From contig CAYSWK010000031.1 in the NCBI GenBank assembly GCA_964434735.1, forward strand, positions 1 to 13,357: a stretch of 13,357 nucleotides of DNA. Reading direction: 5' to 3'. Below the pieces are notes generated by a model that was not told the DNA's origin, did not search any database, and saw only the letters and a list, made by a program, of their open reading frames with translations. The position numbers were made by a program, and so were the translations under genes. The DNA is from CAYSWK01 sp964434735. Its GTDB lineage: Archaea > Micrarchaeota > Micrarchaeia > Anstonellales > Bilamarchaeaceae. How positions within the stretch are numbered: position 1 is the first letter of the stretch; each line of letters begins with the position of its first letter. Of the stretch, positions 1 through 6,115 are shown piece by piece.

Positions 1-762
1 ATCATCGGTGTTCCCGCGCTTTTGATTTTGTTGTTTTCACTCTCAAGCTATTTTGGGTTCGGTTGGCAGCCAGCAGGAGTTATTCTTGGCGTTTACCTCA
101 TCCTCAAAGGGTTTGGAATTGATGATTTCCTTTTGCGAACTCTGGGAGATTTTCGGTTCTCAATCGAGCGTATCAGTTGGCTTGGGTACATCGGAGGTAT
201 TTCACTTGCGCTTATCGCGGTGCTCGTCGGGTATCAAGGGTATCTTGAAGCAGTGCGCATCGGTTTTGAGGGTGAGAAATTTATTGCGTATTTGATTAAC
301 GGGAACGCAATGTGGCTTTTCATTCTTGGCGGAATTACCATCATTACGGGGAAATCCATCGATGCGTTCATAGAAAAGCGAAAGTTCATCGTAACAAAAT
401 ATATTCTTTATTCCATTGCGTCCATTTTGGCCGCAATCGTGCTTCGTGTCGGCAGCGACTGGGTGCTTAATATTAGGCCGCCTTATGTCGGTTTTGGCGA
501 TTTTCTTTTGACCATCATCATCGCAATTACGCTTGGGTATGTAACCAACCGTATCATCAAGGATGTCCGTGCAAATATGCTTGAGACGATGGGCCTTAAG
601 GGCAAGGAAGTTGCTGATGAATCAGGAATGGTGCTTGGGCTTGTCGATTCAATAAACAGCCAGGAAGGAGTCGTTTCCTGTGTCAATGATGACAATAAGA
701 AATTCAGCATCGCGTTTGGTTCCATCCTTGCAATGGGCGAGAAGCTTATTGTGAAAAACTAG
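1..762 (+). CDS. DUF373 family membrane protein (3' part)
   Basis: The reading frame is already open at base 1, so the gene starts upstream and only the last 253 codons are visible. The visible part has about six hydrophobic segments (starting with the IIGVPALLILLF stretch, the last ending near TLGYVTNRI), then a soluble tail of roughly 65 residues rich in charged and beta-type stretches. This order and the sequence style match the C-terminal half of archaeal DUF373 proteins, whose N-terminal cytosolic domain would lie outside the window. Molecular function of the family is unknown to me. A TTG at 22 could be read as a start, but the frame and a transmembrane segment continue through it, so truncation by the window edge is the better reading. 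The TAG stop lies inside a CTAG that also supplies the stop of the convergent gene. Confidence 0.75.
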   Translation: MIGVPALLILLFSLSSYFGFGWQPAGVILGVYLILKGFGIDDFLLRTLGDFRFSIERISWLGYIGGISLALIAVLVGYQGYLEAVRIGFEGEKFIAYLINGNAMWLFILGGITIITGKSIDAFIEKRKFIVTKYILYSIASILAAIVLRVGSDWVLNIRPPYVGFGDFLLTIIIAITLGYVTNRIIKDVRANMLETMGLKGKEVADESGMVLGLVDSINSQEGVVSCVNDDNKKFSIAFGSILAMGEKLIVKN

Positions 763-1562
763 CCGTAGTGTTTTTCAGATGTCTCGTTTGTCTTAAGCTC
801 GGCAAACGTTTTGGCTAATTCTTCTTTTTCCTTTTTGGGGATTTTCAAACTATCAAGTTTTTTATCCCACATGCCAAGCGAATGGTAAATCCTTCCAAGC
901 ACGTTTTCGCCTTCGGCATATTTTGCATACTCAATAAGACAGCGAAGCGCATACACGCTTTCCGTTTTCCCAAGCGCCTCTATGCATGCGTTCCTTAATA
1001 TTCGAACGGCTTCCGATTCGCCTTGCGATAAGTGTGCAAAGTGGTAGGTGAGCAGCTTTGCGGCATCGTCACTGTTGAAGTCAGCAAGCAGCATGATAAA
1101 ATCAATGAGCCCCTCAACCGAGTGGTTGTAGTTGAACATTGCACGGTAGACGTTCATACGGTTTTGGGAATTTTCAGCTTGGGGGTTTTTTCGTTTGAAG
1201 TAGTCAAAATTATGGATCATTTTGTATTCAGAAACAGCGCAAAGGTTTTCATGCACGAGGTACAATATCAATTGTCGTACGGTTTCGTTCTCCTTTTTGA
1301 ATGCAGTTCTTATGTGTTCGAGTGCCTTTTCCTTTGATTCCTTTTGTGCCGCAACCGGATAAAACCTCAGCGAAAGGAATGCGTTTTCAATTTCCTTGAC
1401 AACTGCGTTTGCCTTCTCCTCTTCCTTTATTTGCTCAGGGGTTTTTTGAGGTGTCTGGGTTACGGTTACTTCGACGTTATTTTTTGAAGTCCCTTCCTTT
1501 GGCGGGAGGGTGTTTGAATCTTTTAAAGGTACGGTTTCCTTTTGAGGTTTTTTTTCGGGCAT
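759..1562 (-). CDS. HEAT-like helical repeat protein, function unknown
   Basis: A 267-residue protein with no signal peptide or membrane segment, so probably cytosolic. Residues 1-50 are low-complexity, rich in K, E, P and T, and likely disordered. Residues 51-110 and 145-255 look all-helical. The stretch around ALGKTESVYALRCLIEYAK (about 196-214) has the spacing of a HEAT repeat, with another helix pair following. Such folds usually act as protein-binding scaffolds, but no partner can be named. The ATG at 1562 is supported by a TATA box centred 29 nt upstream, shared with the divergent XTP pyrophosphatase gene. The C-terminus ends in a CTAG that overlaps the stop of the DUF373 gene. Being divergent from a housekeeping gene says little about its role. 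I recognise no named family. Confidence 0.7.
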   Translation of the reverse strand: MPEKKPQKETVPLKDSNTLPPKEGTSKNNVEVTVTQTPQKTPEQIKEEEKANAVVKEIENAFLSLRFYPVAAQKESKEKALEHIRTAFKKENETVRQLILYLVHENLCAVSEYKMIHNFDYFKRKNPQAENSQNRMNVYRAMFNYNHSVEGLIDFIMLLADFNSDDAAKLLTYHFAHLSQGESEAVRILRNACIEALGKTESVYALRCLIEYAKYAEGENVLGRIYHSLGMWDKKLDSLKIPKKEKEELAKTFAELKTNETSEKHYG

Positions 1563-1585
1563 GGGTTTTGTTAATGATGGAATTG

Positions 1586-1596
1586 TTTATAATATA
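1586..1596. promoter_or_regulatory. Shared bidirectional TATA box (HEAT-like gene / XTP pyrophosphatase)
   Basis: TTTATAATATA reads as a TATA box on both strands. Its centre (1591) lies 25 nt from the plus-strand ATG at 1616 and 29 nt from the minus-strand ATG at 1562, the distance expected for leaderless archaeal transcripts. No second TATA-like element exists in the 53 nt gap, so one element probably serves both genes. Confidence 0.6.
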
Positions 1597-1615
1597 CGCG
1601 ATTCAACAAGTGCGT

Positions 1616-2161
1616 ATGGAACTTTGGTTTGCAACTTCAAACACGCATAAATTCAATGAAGCAAGGGAGCTTCTTCCAGGCCTTAACCATTTTCCTTTTT
1701 CTCACAACGAGATCCGTTCCGATTCCCTTGAGGAGATTGCAAGTGAAGCGGTGCAGGCCGCTTATGATAAACTTAAAAAGCCGGTTTTTGTCGATGATTC
1801 GGGGCTTTTCATTAATTCACTCAACGGGTTTCCAGGGACGTACAGCGCCTGGGCATTCAAAAAAATCTCAAATGAGGGCATTCTTGCCCTTCTTGCTGGA
1901 AAACATGAACGCCAGGCGTATTTTGGGTGCGTACTTGCATTCCACGACGGAAAGGAAATTCATCTTTTTACCGGAAGGGTTGACGGGGAAATCTCTTCGT
2001 CGTGCAAGGGGAATGAGGGCTTTGGATATGATCCTTTGTTCATTCCCAAGGGTGAAAGCCAGACGTTTGCACAAAACAAAGCATTAAAAACAAAACTCTC
2101 ACATAGGTATAACGCTCTTGTGCAGCTTAAAGGCTACTTAAGGGTTCATGGCATACTATGA
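1616..2161 (+). CDS. rdgB: XTP/dITP diphosphatase (non-canonical purine NTP pyrophosphatase, RdgB/HAM1 family)
   Basis: Hydrolyses dITP, XTP and ITP to the monophosphate and pyrophosphate, cleaning deaminated purines from the nucleotide pool in the cytosol. Family motifs are all present: SNTHKF near the N-terminus (8-13) for triphosphate binding, DDSGL (60-64) with the metal-binding and catalytic acidic pair, GFPGTYSA (71-78), GFGYDPLF (135-142) and the closing LSHR (161-164). The 181-residue length is normal for the family. The ATG at 1616 is chosen because family members begin a few residues before the SNTHKF-type motif and a TATA box lies 25 nt upstream. The frame stays open much further upstream, but that would run into the divergent gene. 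A GTG two codons earlier (1610) is a weaker option. The uS15 gene follows after 54 nt on the same strand. Confidence 0.93.
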   Translation: MELWFATSNTHKFNEARELLPGLNHFPFSHNEIRSDSLEEIASEAVQAAYDKLKKPVFVDDSGLFINSLNGFPGTYSAWAFKKISNEGILALLAGKHERQAYFGCVLAFHDGKEIHLFTGRVDGEISSSCKGNEGFGYDPLFIPKGESQTFAQNKALKTKLSHRYNALVQLKGYLRVHGIL

Positions 2162-2205
2162 TTCTACTTCGCCACTGGTCTGGTCGTGTCATGAGACGAT
2201 AGTAT

Positions 2206-2211
2206 AGGTGA
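2206..2211 (+). promoter_or_regulatory. Ribosome binding site of uS15
   Basis: AGGTGA, complementary to the anti-Shine-Dalgarno end of archaeal 16S rRNA, ends 4 nt before the ATG at 2216. It fixes the uS15 start and shows that this mRNA has a leader, unlike the leaderless genes elsewhere in the window. Confidence 0.7.
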
Positions 2212-2215
2212 ATTA

Positions 2216-2671
2216 ATGGCAAAATTACATTCAAAAAAACGAGGGAAGAGTTCCCCCAAGCGTCCAAAAGCGCTTACGAACCCGGAATGGGTAAAGGCAT
2301 CAAAGGATGAAGTTCTCAAGAAGCTCGTTACGATGAGCAAGGCAGGAACGACTAAAACACGTATCGGTCTTTTGCTTCGTGACACCATGGGCATTCCCAG
2401 TGCAAAAGCATTCTTTGGCGCACGCCTTGGAAGCGCACTTGCAAAGGAAGGAGTTACTCAGGAATACCCTGAAGATCTTCTCAACTTAATCAAGAGGGCA
2501 GTTCGTATCCGAAACCACCTCAAGCAGTCAAAGAAAGACGTTCACAACAAGGTAAAGCTTCTCCACACGGAATCAAAAATCAACCGTTTGGTCAAGTATT
2601 ATGTGCGCACGGGCAAGCTTCCCGCAGACTGGAAGTATGATCCAGAAAAGGCAGTCCTTTTAGTTAAATAA
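2216..2671 (+). CDS. rps15: Small-subunit ribosomal protein uS15 (archaeal S15P/S13E type)
   Basis: Primary 16S rRNA-binding protein of the 30S platform. The 151-residue length matches the archaeal/eukaryotic form, which has a basic N-terminal extension (KLHSKKRGKSSP) and an added helical region absent from the roughly 89-residue bacterial S15. The conserved core is recognisable: EVLKKLVTMSKAG at 32-44, DLLNLIKRAVRIRNHL at 87-102, and KVKLLHTESKINRLVKYY, where the conserved rRNA-contacting helix lies. The start is fixed by an AGGTGA site 4 nt upstream. The stop is 12 nt before eS1, so the two are almost certainly co-transcribed. I see no convincing TATA box in the 54 nt upstream leader; read-through from the XTP pyrophosphatase gene or a weak promoter near its 3' end are both possible. 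Confidence 0.96.
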   Translation: MAKLHSKKRGKSSPKRPKALTNPEWVKASKDEVLKKLVTMSKAGTTKTRIGLLLRDTMGIPSAKAFFGARLGSALAKEGVTQEYPEDLLNLIKRAVRIRNHLKQSKKDVHNKVKLLHTESKINRLVKYYVRTGKLPADWKYDPEKAVLLVK

Positions 2672-2672
2672 C

Positions 2673-2678
2673 GGTGAT
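2673..2678 (+). promoter_or_regulatory. Ribosome binding site of eS1
   Basis: GGTGAT lies 5 nt before the ATG at 2684, within the 12 nt gap after the uS15 stop. The same core precedes uS15 (AGGTGA) and, in weaker form, NAC (GTGAT at 3292-3296). Confidence 0.7.
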
Positions 2679-2683
2679 ACTTC

Positions 2684-3277
2684 ATGGCAGTCAAAAAAAC
2701 TCGTGTCGTTGACAAGTGGAAAGCAAAGAAATGGTACAATGTTCTTGCACCAGTAAACTTCGACAGCAAGGAAATCGCAGAAGTCGTCTCATCTGATGAG
2801 GCACTTCTTCAAAACCGTTTGGTTAAAGTAAGCTTGATGGACGTTCTTGGAAACACCTCGCCTTCGGCAATGTTTACGAGCCTTTACTTTCGCATTACGG
2901 ATGTCAAGGCGCAAAACGCAAACACCAAGCTCATTGGCCACGAAATTGCACCTTCGTTCCTCAAGTCAATCGCACGCCGCGGAAGGACGCTCCTTCACAA
3001 GGTTGTCGATGTTACGACCAAGGACAACGAATCAGTTCGTATCAAGGTCATTGCAGTCGCAAATGGACGCATTTCGGAAAACACCCGAAGAAACCTTCGT
3101 GCAGCACTTGAAGTCGAAGTGAACAAGGGCGTTGAAGGAATGACTTTCGATGAGGTCATGAACGAGATATTCTACGGAAAGCTCGTTGCAAAGGTTTTCA
3201 ATGCAGTAAAGAACATCGCATCGATGAAGCGCATTGAAGTCCGAAAGACCGAACGAAAGGAAGCGTTCAATAACTAA
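2684..3277 (+). CDS. rps3ae: Small-subunit ribosomal protein eS1 (S3Ae)
   Basis: Archaeal/eukaryotic ribosomal protein near the mRNA exit side of the 30S platform, with no bacterial orthologue of the same family. Diagnostic features include the N-terminal DKWKAKKWYNVLAP (10-23), followed by NFDSKEIAEV, and a central IARRGRTLLHKVVDV with basic residues likely contacting rRNA. The C-terminal half carries the EVMNEIFYGKL region and ends in a highly basic tail. At 197 residues it is near the usual size for archaeal members. Translation starts at 2684 behind a GGTGAT site. It is the second gene of a uS15-eS1 pair and is followed by a strong T tract before NAC. Confidence 0.95.
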   Translation: MAVKKTRVVDKWKAKKWYNVLAPVNFDSKEIAEVVSSDEALLQNRLVKVSLMDVLGNTSPSAMFTSLYFRITDVKAQNANTKLIGHEIAPSFLKSIARRGRTLLHKVVDVTTKDNESVRIKVIAVANGRISENTRRNLRAALEVEVNKGVEGMTFDEVMNEIFYGKLVAKVFNAVKNIASMKRIEVRKTERKEAFNN

Positions 3278-3290
3278 TTTTTTTTATTTT
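3278..3290 (+). terminator. T-rich transcription terminator after eS1
   Basis: Immediately after the eS1 stop is a run of eight T, one A and four T. Archaeal RNA polymerase terminates intrinsically on such U tracts without needing a hairpin. The tract sits only 12 nt before the NAC start, so it may be partial and tune NAC output relative to the ribosomal genes. Confidence 0.55.
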
Positions 3291-3301
3291 CGTGATTTTG
3301 T

Positions 3302-3625
3302 ATGATGCCAAACATGTCCCCTGCGCAAATGCAGAAAATGATGAAGCAGATGGGCATTAATTCCCGCGAGATTGCGGCAACTCGTGTTGTTATCGAAACT
3401 CCCGAAGGGAATTACGTTGTTTCAACTCCTCAGGTAACCGAGATTACTATGCAAGGGCAAAAGAGTTTTCAGGTTGCAGGTTCTGTTTCATTTGAAGAGG
3501 GCATGAAGGAAGAAGACGTCCAAATGGTCATGGAACAGGCAAAGGTTGACCGTGAAAAGGCGGTTGATGCCTTGAAGAAATCAAAAGGGGATATTGCAGA
3601 GGCTATCCTTTCCCTTTCACAGTAA
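3302..3625 (+). CDS. nac: Nascent polypeptide-associated complex protein (archaeal NAC)
   Basis: Ribosome-associated chaperone that contacts emerging nascent chains; archaea have a single homodimeric form related to eukaryotic alpha-NAC. The order is a Met-rich N-terminal helix (MMPNMSPAQMQKMMKQMGI), a beta NAC dimerisation domain at about 20-65 (TRVVIETPEGNYVV to FQVAGSVSF), and a C-terminal UBA domain at about 68-107 containing QAKVDREKAVDALKKSKGD. The 107-residue length is typical. A weak SD-like GTGAT lies 5 nt before the first ATG at 3302; the second ATG at 3305 is also possible. The gene follows uS15-eS1, fitting a translation-linked operon, though a T tract separates it from eS1. The stop is followed at once by the convergent methyltransferase gene. 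Confidence 0.95.
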   Translation: MMPNMSPAQMQKMMKQMGINSREIAATRVVIETPEGNYVVSTPQVTEITMQGQKSFQVAGSVSFEEGMKEEDVQMVMEQAKVDREKAVDALKKSKGDIAEAILSLSQ

Positions 3626-3635
3626 TTATTTTTTT
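3626..3635 (+). terminator. T-rich terminator after NAC
   Basis: The NAC stop is followed directly by TTA and seven T residues (T run 3629-3635). This is a plausible U-tract terminator for the plus-strand operon. It lies inside the last codons of the convergent minus-strand gene, whose stop codon is the first three bases. Confidence 0.5.
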
Positions 3636-4570
3636 CTAAATTGTGCTGCAATCGCATGCGGCGTGCCGCTTTCTGAATTGCTGATAATTCCTTCTTCAAG
3701 CGTGAAATGCCCTTGCGCATATCGGTTCAAATCATCTAGACTTCGTAGATTTCTTTGTATTAGTTCTTCTGTGCGTTTTGCAGTTGCTTCAAATGATTCA
3801 ATGCTGCACCCTAACTGGCCAAGAACGTCTTCTTTTTCAACGATCGGCATAAGTTGAATCAAAATTCTTATTCGAAGCATATGTGCTGCCGCACCGCCAA
3901 GTACATTTATTTTTCCTTCGATCTCGTCGATATCCAAAGGAATGGGAATAAGCCCAAGTCCGTTGCACGTTGCAAGCATGTTATATGTGAAAATTCGTTC
4001 AAACCCTTCTTCAAGTTCCTTTGCCGCGTGTTGCATTCTTCCTTTTTCCATAATCTCCTTGCATTTTTTGAGTAATCGTATGCATGCGGGAAGTTTTCTA
4101 AATTCCTTAATGATATCTGAGTCGCTATGATGAGAGAGCCACATGAATTGTTCGCCAGGTAAAAGAAGGCCTGCAAATGTACGCATTGCACTCGTTAGAT
4201 CTCCATATTCGCTTGAGAATGTTGAAACGAGACTTAATCCGCCTTCCTGAACAAGGGCTTGGCGTTCAACGGGGGTTTCAAAATTATGTACTTTAACGGG
4301 AGCGTGTGCGCAAGGAATCTCTGCAATATCCATTATTCCAAATGTCCGTTCTAATTTTTTTAGGTGCAAAATGAGGTTTCCCCTTCCGCCACCGCATAAT
4401 ACTATGTGTCCTTTTTCGGGTAATTTTGTATCAACCCAGCTAGTAAGGATAGGATCTCGTGAATAAGGAAATATGGATTCAAGTTGTACTGAATCATCTT
4501 TTACTCTTCTCCAATAATATGCCCAGGCATGTGCCGGTTTTGGAGGGGTTTTTTTATGCTGAGAGCTCAT
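3626..4570 (-). CDS. Putative class I SAM-dependent methyltransferase, substrate unknown
   Basis: A 314-residue soluble protein with a methyltransferase-like Rossmann core. IVLCGGGRGN (56-65) sits where motif I binds S-adenosylmethionine. GIMDIAE (78-84) has the motif II acidic residue (D81). STFSSEYGD (116-124) corresponds to motif IV, and LLLPGEQFMWLSHHSDSDI (135-153) to the strand-loop after it. The EY and HHxxS signatures resemble a class of uncharacterised methyltransferases with that pattern. Oddities: motif I has Cys where an acidic residue is common, and motif IV has Ser in place of the usual Asp. Residues 160-314 form a long helical C-terminal extension of unknown role. It lies 50 nt downstream of trm56 on the same strand. 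A candidate TATA (4587-4596) gives a slightly short 22 nt spacing. RNA or protein substrates are possible, but nothing here decides. Confidence 0.6.
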   Translation of the reverse strand: MSSQHKKTPPKPAHAWAYYWRRVKDDSVQLESIFPYSRDPILTSWVDTKLPEKGHIVLCGGGRGNLILHLKKLERTFGIMDIAEIPCAHAPVKVHNFETPVERQALVQEGGLSLVSTFSSEYGDLTSAMRTFAGLLLPGEQFMWLSHHSDSDIIKEFRKLPACIRLLKKCKEIMEKGRMQHAAKELEEGFERIFTYNMLATCNGLGLIPIPLDIDEIEGKINVLGGAAAHMLRIRILIQLMPIVEKEDVLGQLGCSIESFEATAKRTEELIQRNLRSLDDLNRYAQGHFTLEEGIISNSESGTPHAIAAQFRKK

Positions 4571-4586
4571 GATTATCTAAAAAAAG

Positions 4587-4596
4587 ATATAATAAA
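4587..4596 (-). promoter_or_regulatory. Possible TATA box of the putative methyltransferase gene
   Basis: On the minus strand this reads TTTATTATAT, centred about 22 nt before the ATG at 4570, slightly closer than other leaderless promoters here. A second AT-rich element (TTTTAAA, 4600-4606) lies about 33 nt away. A T7 tract between this box and the ATG (minus strand) could instead terminate trm56. The gene may therefore be transcribed separately from trm56. Confidence 0.35.
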
Positions 4597-4620
4597 GAGT
4601 TTAAAAACGGTAAGGTGTGG

Positions 4621-5160
4621 TTATTTCTTCTTAATATTCTTCCCCTTCTTCGCGGGAATAACTTCGACTTTTGCACCTTTAAAATGAGTTTCTTCAAATT
4701 CCTTTTCAAGCTCCTTTCCTTCAAGCATTTCATGAAGTGTAATGGCAAGCGCCCCGACTTCGGAATGAGGTTGATTCGTTATCGAAACGTTGTAATCTGC
4801 CAATTGGTATACATCACCTGGTACGTGCTCTGAACCAACCACTACAACTACGTCCTTTTCTTTTGAAAGTTTCCTTTTAACGTCAATCAGACGTTCACCG
4901 TACATGGTAAGGTGGACAATCGTTTTTCCGGCGGCCTTTAGCTTCTTAAGTGAATCAAGCGGAGTTTCCGTATAGGATATTGAAAACTCGCCTCCCCAGT
5001 TTTTTGAAATCTCAGAAACGCTTTTCTCAAGCCCATGGTCCTTCATGCCTGAATAAACTCCTGAGGTTGCGCCCATGGCACGCGCAACCAAAAATACGTG
5101 CGTTGTAATACGTTCATCGCGGGGCAAGCGGTGACTAAGCCTGAAAACTTCTATTTTCAT
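4621..5160 (-). CDS. trm56: tRNA (cytidine(56)-2'-O)-methyltransferase, aTrm56
   Basis: SPOUT-class enzyme that methylates the 2'-hydroxyl of C56 in the T-loop of archaeal tRNAs using S-adenosylmethionine, stabilising the elbow. Family signatures are clear: RDERITTHVFLVARAMGA (14-31), TIVHLTMYG (80-88), VVVVGSEHVPGDVYQLADYN (105-124) and the knot-forming NQPHSEVGALA (129-139). The 179-residue length suits the single-domain enzyme. The last 15 or so residues are Lys-rich. The ATG at 5160 lies 28 nt from a TATA box shared with the divergent prepilin peptidase gene, implying a leaderless mRNA. This family is restricted to archaea, which supports the taxonomic call. Confidence 0.94.
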   Translation of the reverse strand: MKIEVFRLSHRLPRDERITTHVFLVARAMGATSGVYSGMKDHGLEKSVSEISKNWGGEFSISYTETPLDSLKKLKAAGKTIVHLTMYGERLIDVKRKLSKEKDVVVVVGSEHVPGDVYQLADYNVSITNQPHSEVGALAITLHEMLEGKELEKEFEETHFKGAKVEVIPAKKGKNIKKK

Positions 5161-5183
5161 ACGGGAGATAGTCCATGAAAATG

Positions 5184-5191
5184 TTTATATA
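5184..5191. promoter_or_regulatory. Shared bidirectional TATA box (trm56 / prepilin peptidase)
   Basis: TTTATATA, centred at 5188, is 27 nt from the plus-strand ATG (5215) and 28 nt from the minus-strand ATG (5160). The start codons are 54 nt apart and I see no other TATA-like element in the gap. TATATA is self-complementary, so TBP could bind in either orientation. Confidence 0.65.
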
Positions 5192-5214
5192 GTTCCCATA
5201 CCTCTATTTTTCTT

Positions 5215-6072
5215 ATGGTACTCATCGAAGAATTATTTTTCTCATCAAACCCTCTTCCGTTTGAGGAGTTGCGTATTTTAATTGCGGTTGCAGGTACGGC
5301 AATTGCAACGTATTATGACGTTTTCAACAATAAGAACGTGCCAACTATGCTTTTGTATGCATTTGTCGCACTTGCATTTCTTGCAAACCTGGTATTCTAC
5401 AATGAATCAATAACGGTGTTCGGGGTTGCAACGGCTATCCTTATGGGTCTTTTCGGCTACGTATTTTATCGCATGGGCCAATTGGGCGGGGCTGACGTCT
5501 TGGTGTTCATGGCACTTGCACTATTGCTTCCCATTCATCCAGGTATTTCGAACATGCCTTTTAATTTCCCGTTTGTGTTTTCTGTTTTAGTATTCAGCGG
5601 CCTTTTGTTTGCCCTCTATCATGTCGTTTATTACGGGGTTAAATTGAGCATGTTAAAAGATGCCAAACCTCATCTTCCCTATTTGCTTTTCTTTGTTCCC
5701 TTCCTTTTCTTCGTTTATATTTACATGAATTCGGTTATTTTCTCTCCCGTATATTTTAGCGTTGTGTGCGTGTTCATGGTCGCATCCATTTTCTTTTTAG
5801 TGTACCGCGAGGATATCCATAAGCTCCAGGCTGAAAAAATGCTTCTTTCAAAACTTGGGGAAGAGGAAGTATTGGCGCTTGAACTGATGGATGAAAAAGT
5901 AGTCAAGAAGTTTAATCTTCAGCGTCTGGTGACTGCGGATGAGCTTAAGCGTATGAAAAAACTGAAAGTCAAAGACGTCATAGTATATTCCAAGATGGCA
6001 CCGTTCCTTCCCTTTGTGCTTGTTGGAATTGTTGCGGCACTCCTTTTTGCACCGCTTCTTATTTCTTTATGA
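5215..6072 (+). CDS. Type IV prepilin/prearchaellin peptidase (A24 family, FlaK/PibD-like)
   Basis: Membrane aspartic protease that removes class III signal peptides from pilin- or archaellin-like precursors at the cytoplasmic face. The two catalytic aspartates are visible: D35 in YYDVFNNKNVP just after the first membrane segment, and D94 in the GxGD-type motif, here GGAD (91-94). About eight hydrophobic segments are predicted. Residues about 197-260 form a cytosolic domain (REDIHKLQ to KVKDVIVY), followed by a last membrane anchor. This layout resembles the archaeal A24 C-terminal domain, so archaeal 285 residues rather than the bacterial layout. Leaderless expression is expected from the TATA box 27 nt upstream. 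No pilin, archaellin or secretion ATPase gene is in the window, so its substrates must be encoded elsewhere. Whether it matures archaellins, pili or sugar-binding proteins cannot be told. Confidence 0.9.
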   Translation: MVLIEELFFSSNPLPFEELRILIAVAGTAIATYYDVFNNKNVPTMLLYAFVALAFLANLVFYNESITVFGVATAILMGLFGYVFYRMGQLGGADVLVFMALALLLPIHPGISNMPFNFPFVFSVLVFSGLLFALYHVVYYGVKLSMLKDAKPHLPYLLFFVPFLFFVYIYMNSVIFSPVYFSVVCVFMVASIFFLVYREDIHKLQAEKMLLSKLGEEEVLALELMDEKVVKKFNLQRLVTADELKRMKKLKVKDVIVYSKMAPFLPFVLVGIVAALLFAPLLISL

Positions 6073-6085
6073 TTTTTTAGCAATG

Positions 6086-6093
6086 TTTTAATA
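6086..6093 (+). promoter_or_regulatory. TATA box of the MscS-like gene
   Basis: TTTTAATA is centred about 26 nt before the ATG at 6116 but only 17 nt before the upstream in-frame ATG at 6107. Judged by the 25-29 nt spacing at other promoters in the window, it favours the second ATG and a leaderless transcript. Confidence 0.5.
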
Positions 6094-6115
6094 GTTCATT
6101 TTACAGATGATACAT

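Noticed and set aside
22..24. TTG at 22 as the true start of the DUF373 gene
   Set aside because: The frame continues to the window edge and the first transmembrane segment starts before 22, so the protein is truncated by the window, not started here.
1409..1615. N-terminal extension of the XTP pyrophosphatase frame upstream to 1409
   Set aside because: The extension overlaps the divergent HEAT-like gene, adds a non-family sequence, and the TATA box at 1586-1596 would then lie inside the coding region. The family motif start and promoter spacing favour 1616.
2184..2205. Possible small hairpin (cgtgtc / gagacg) before uS15, suggesting autoregulation or a C/D sRNA
   Set aside because: The stem contains a mismatch and leaves a loop of only two bases, and no RUGAUGA or CUGA boxes are found, so the structure is not credible.
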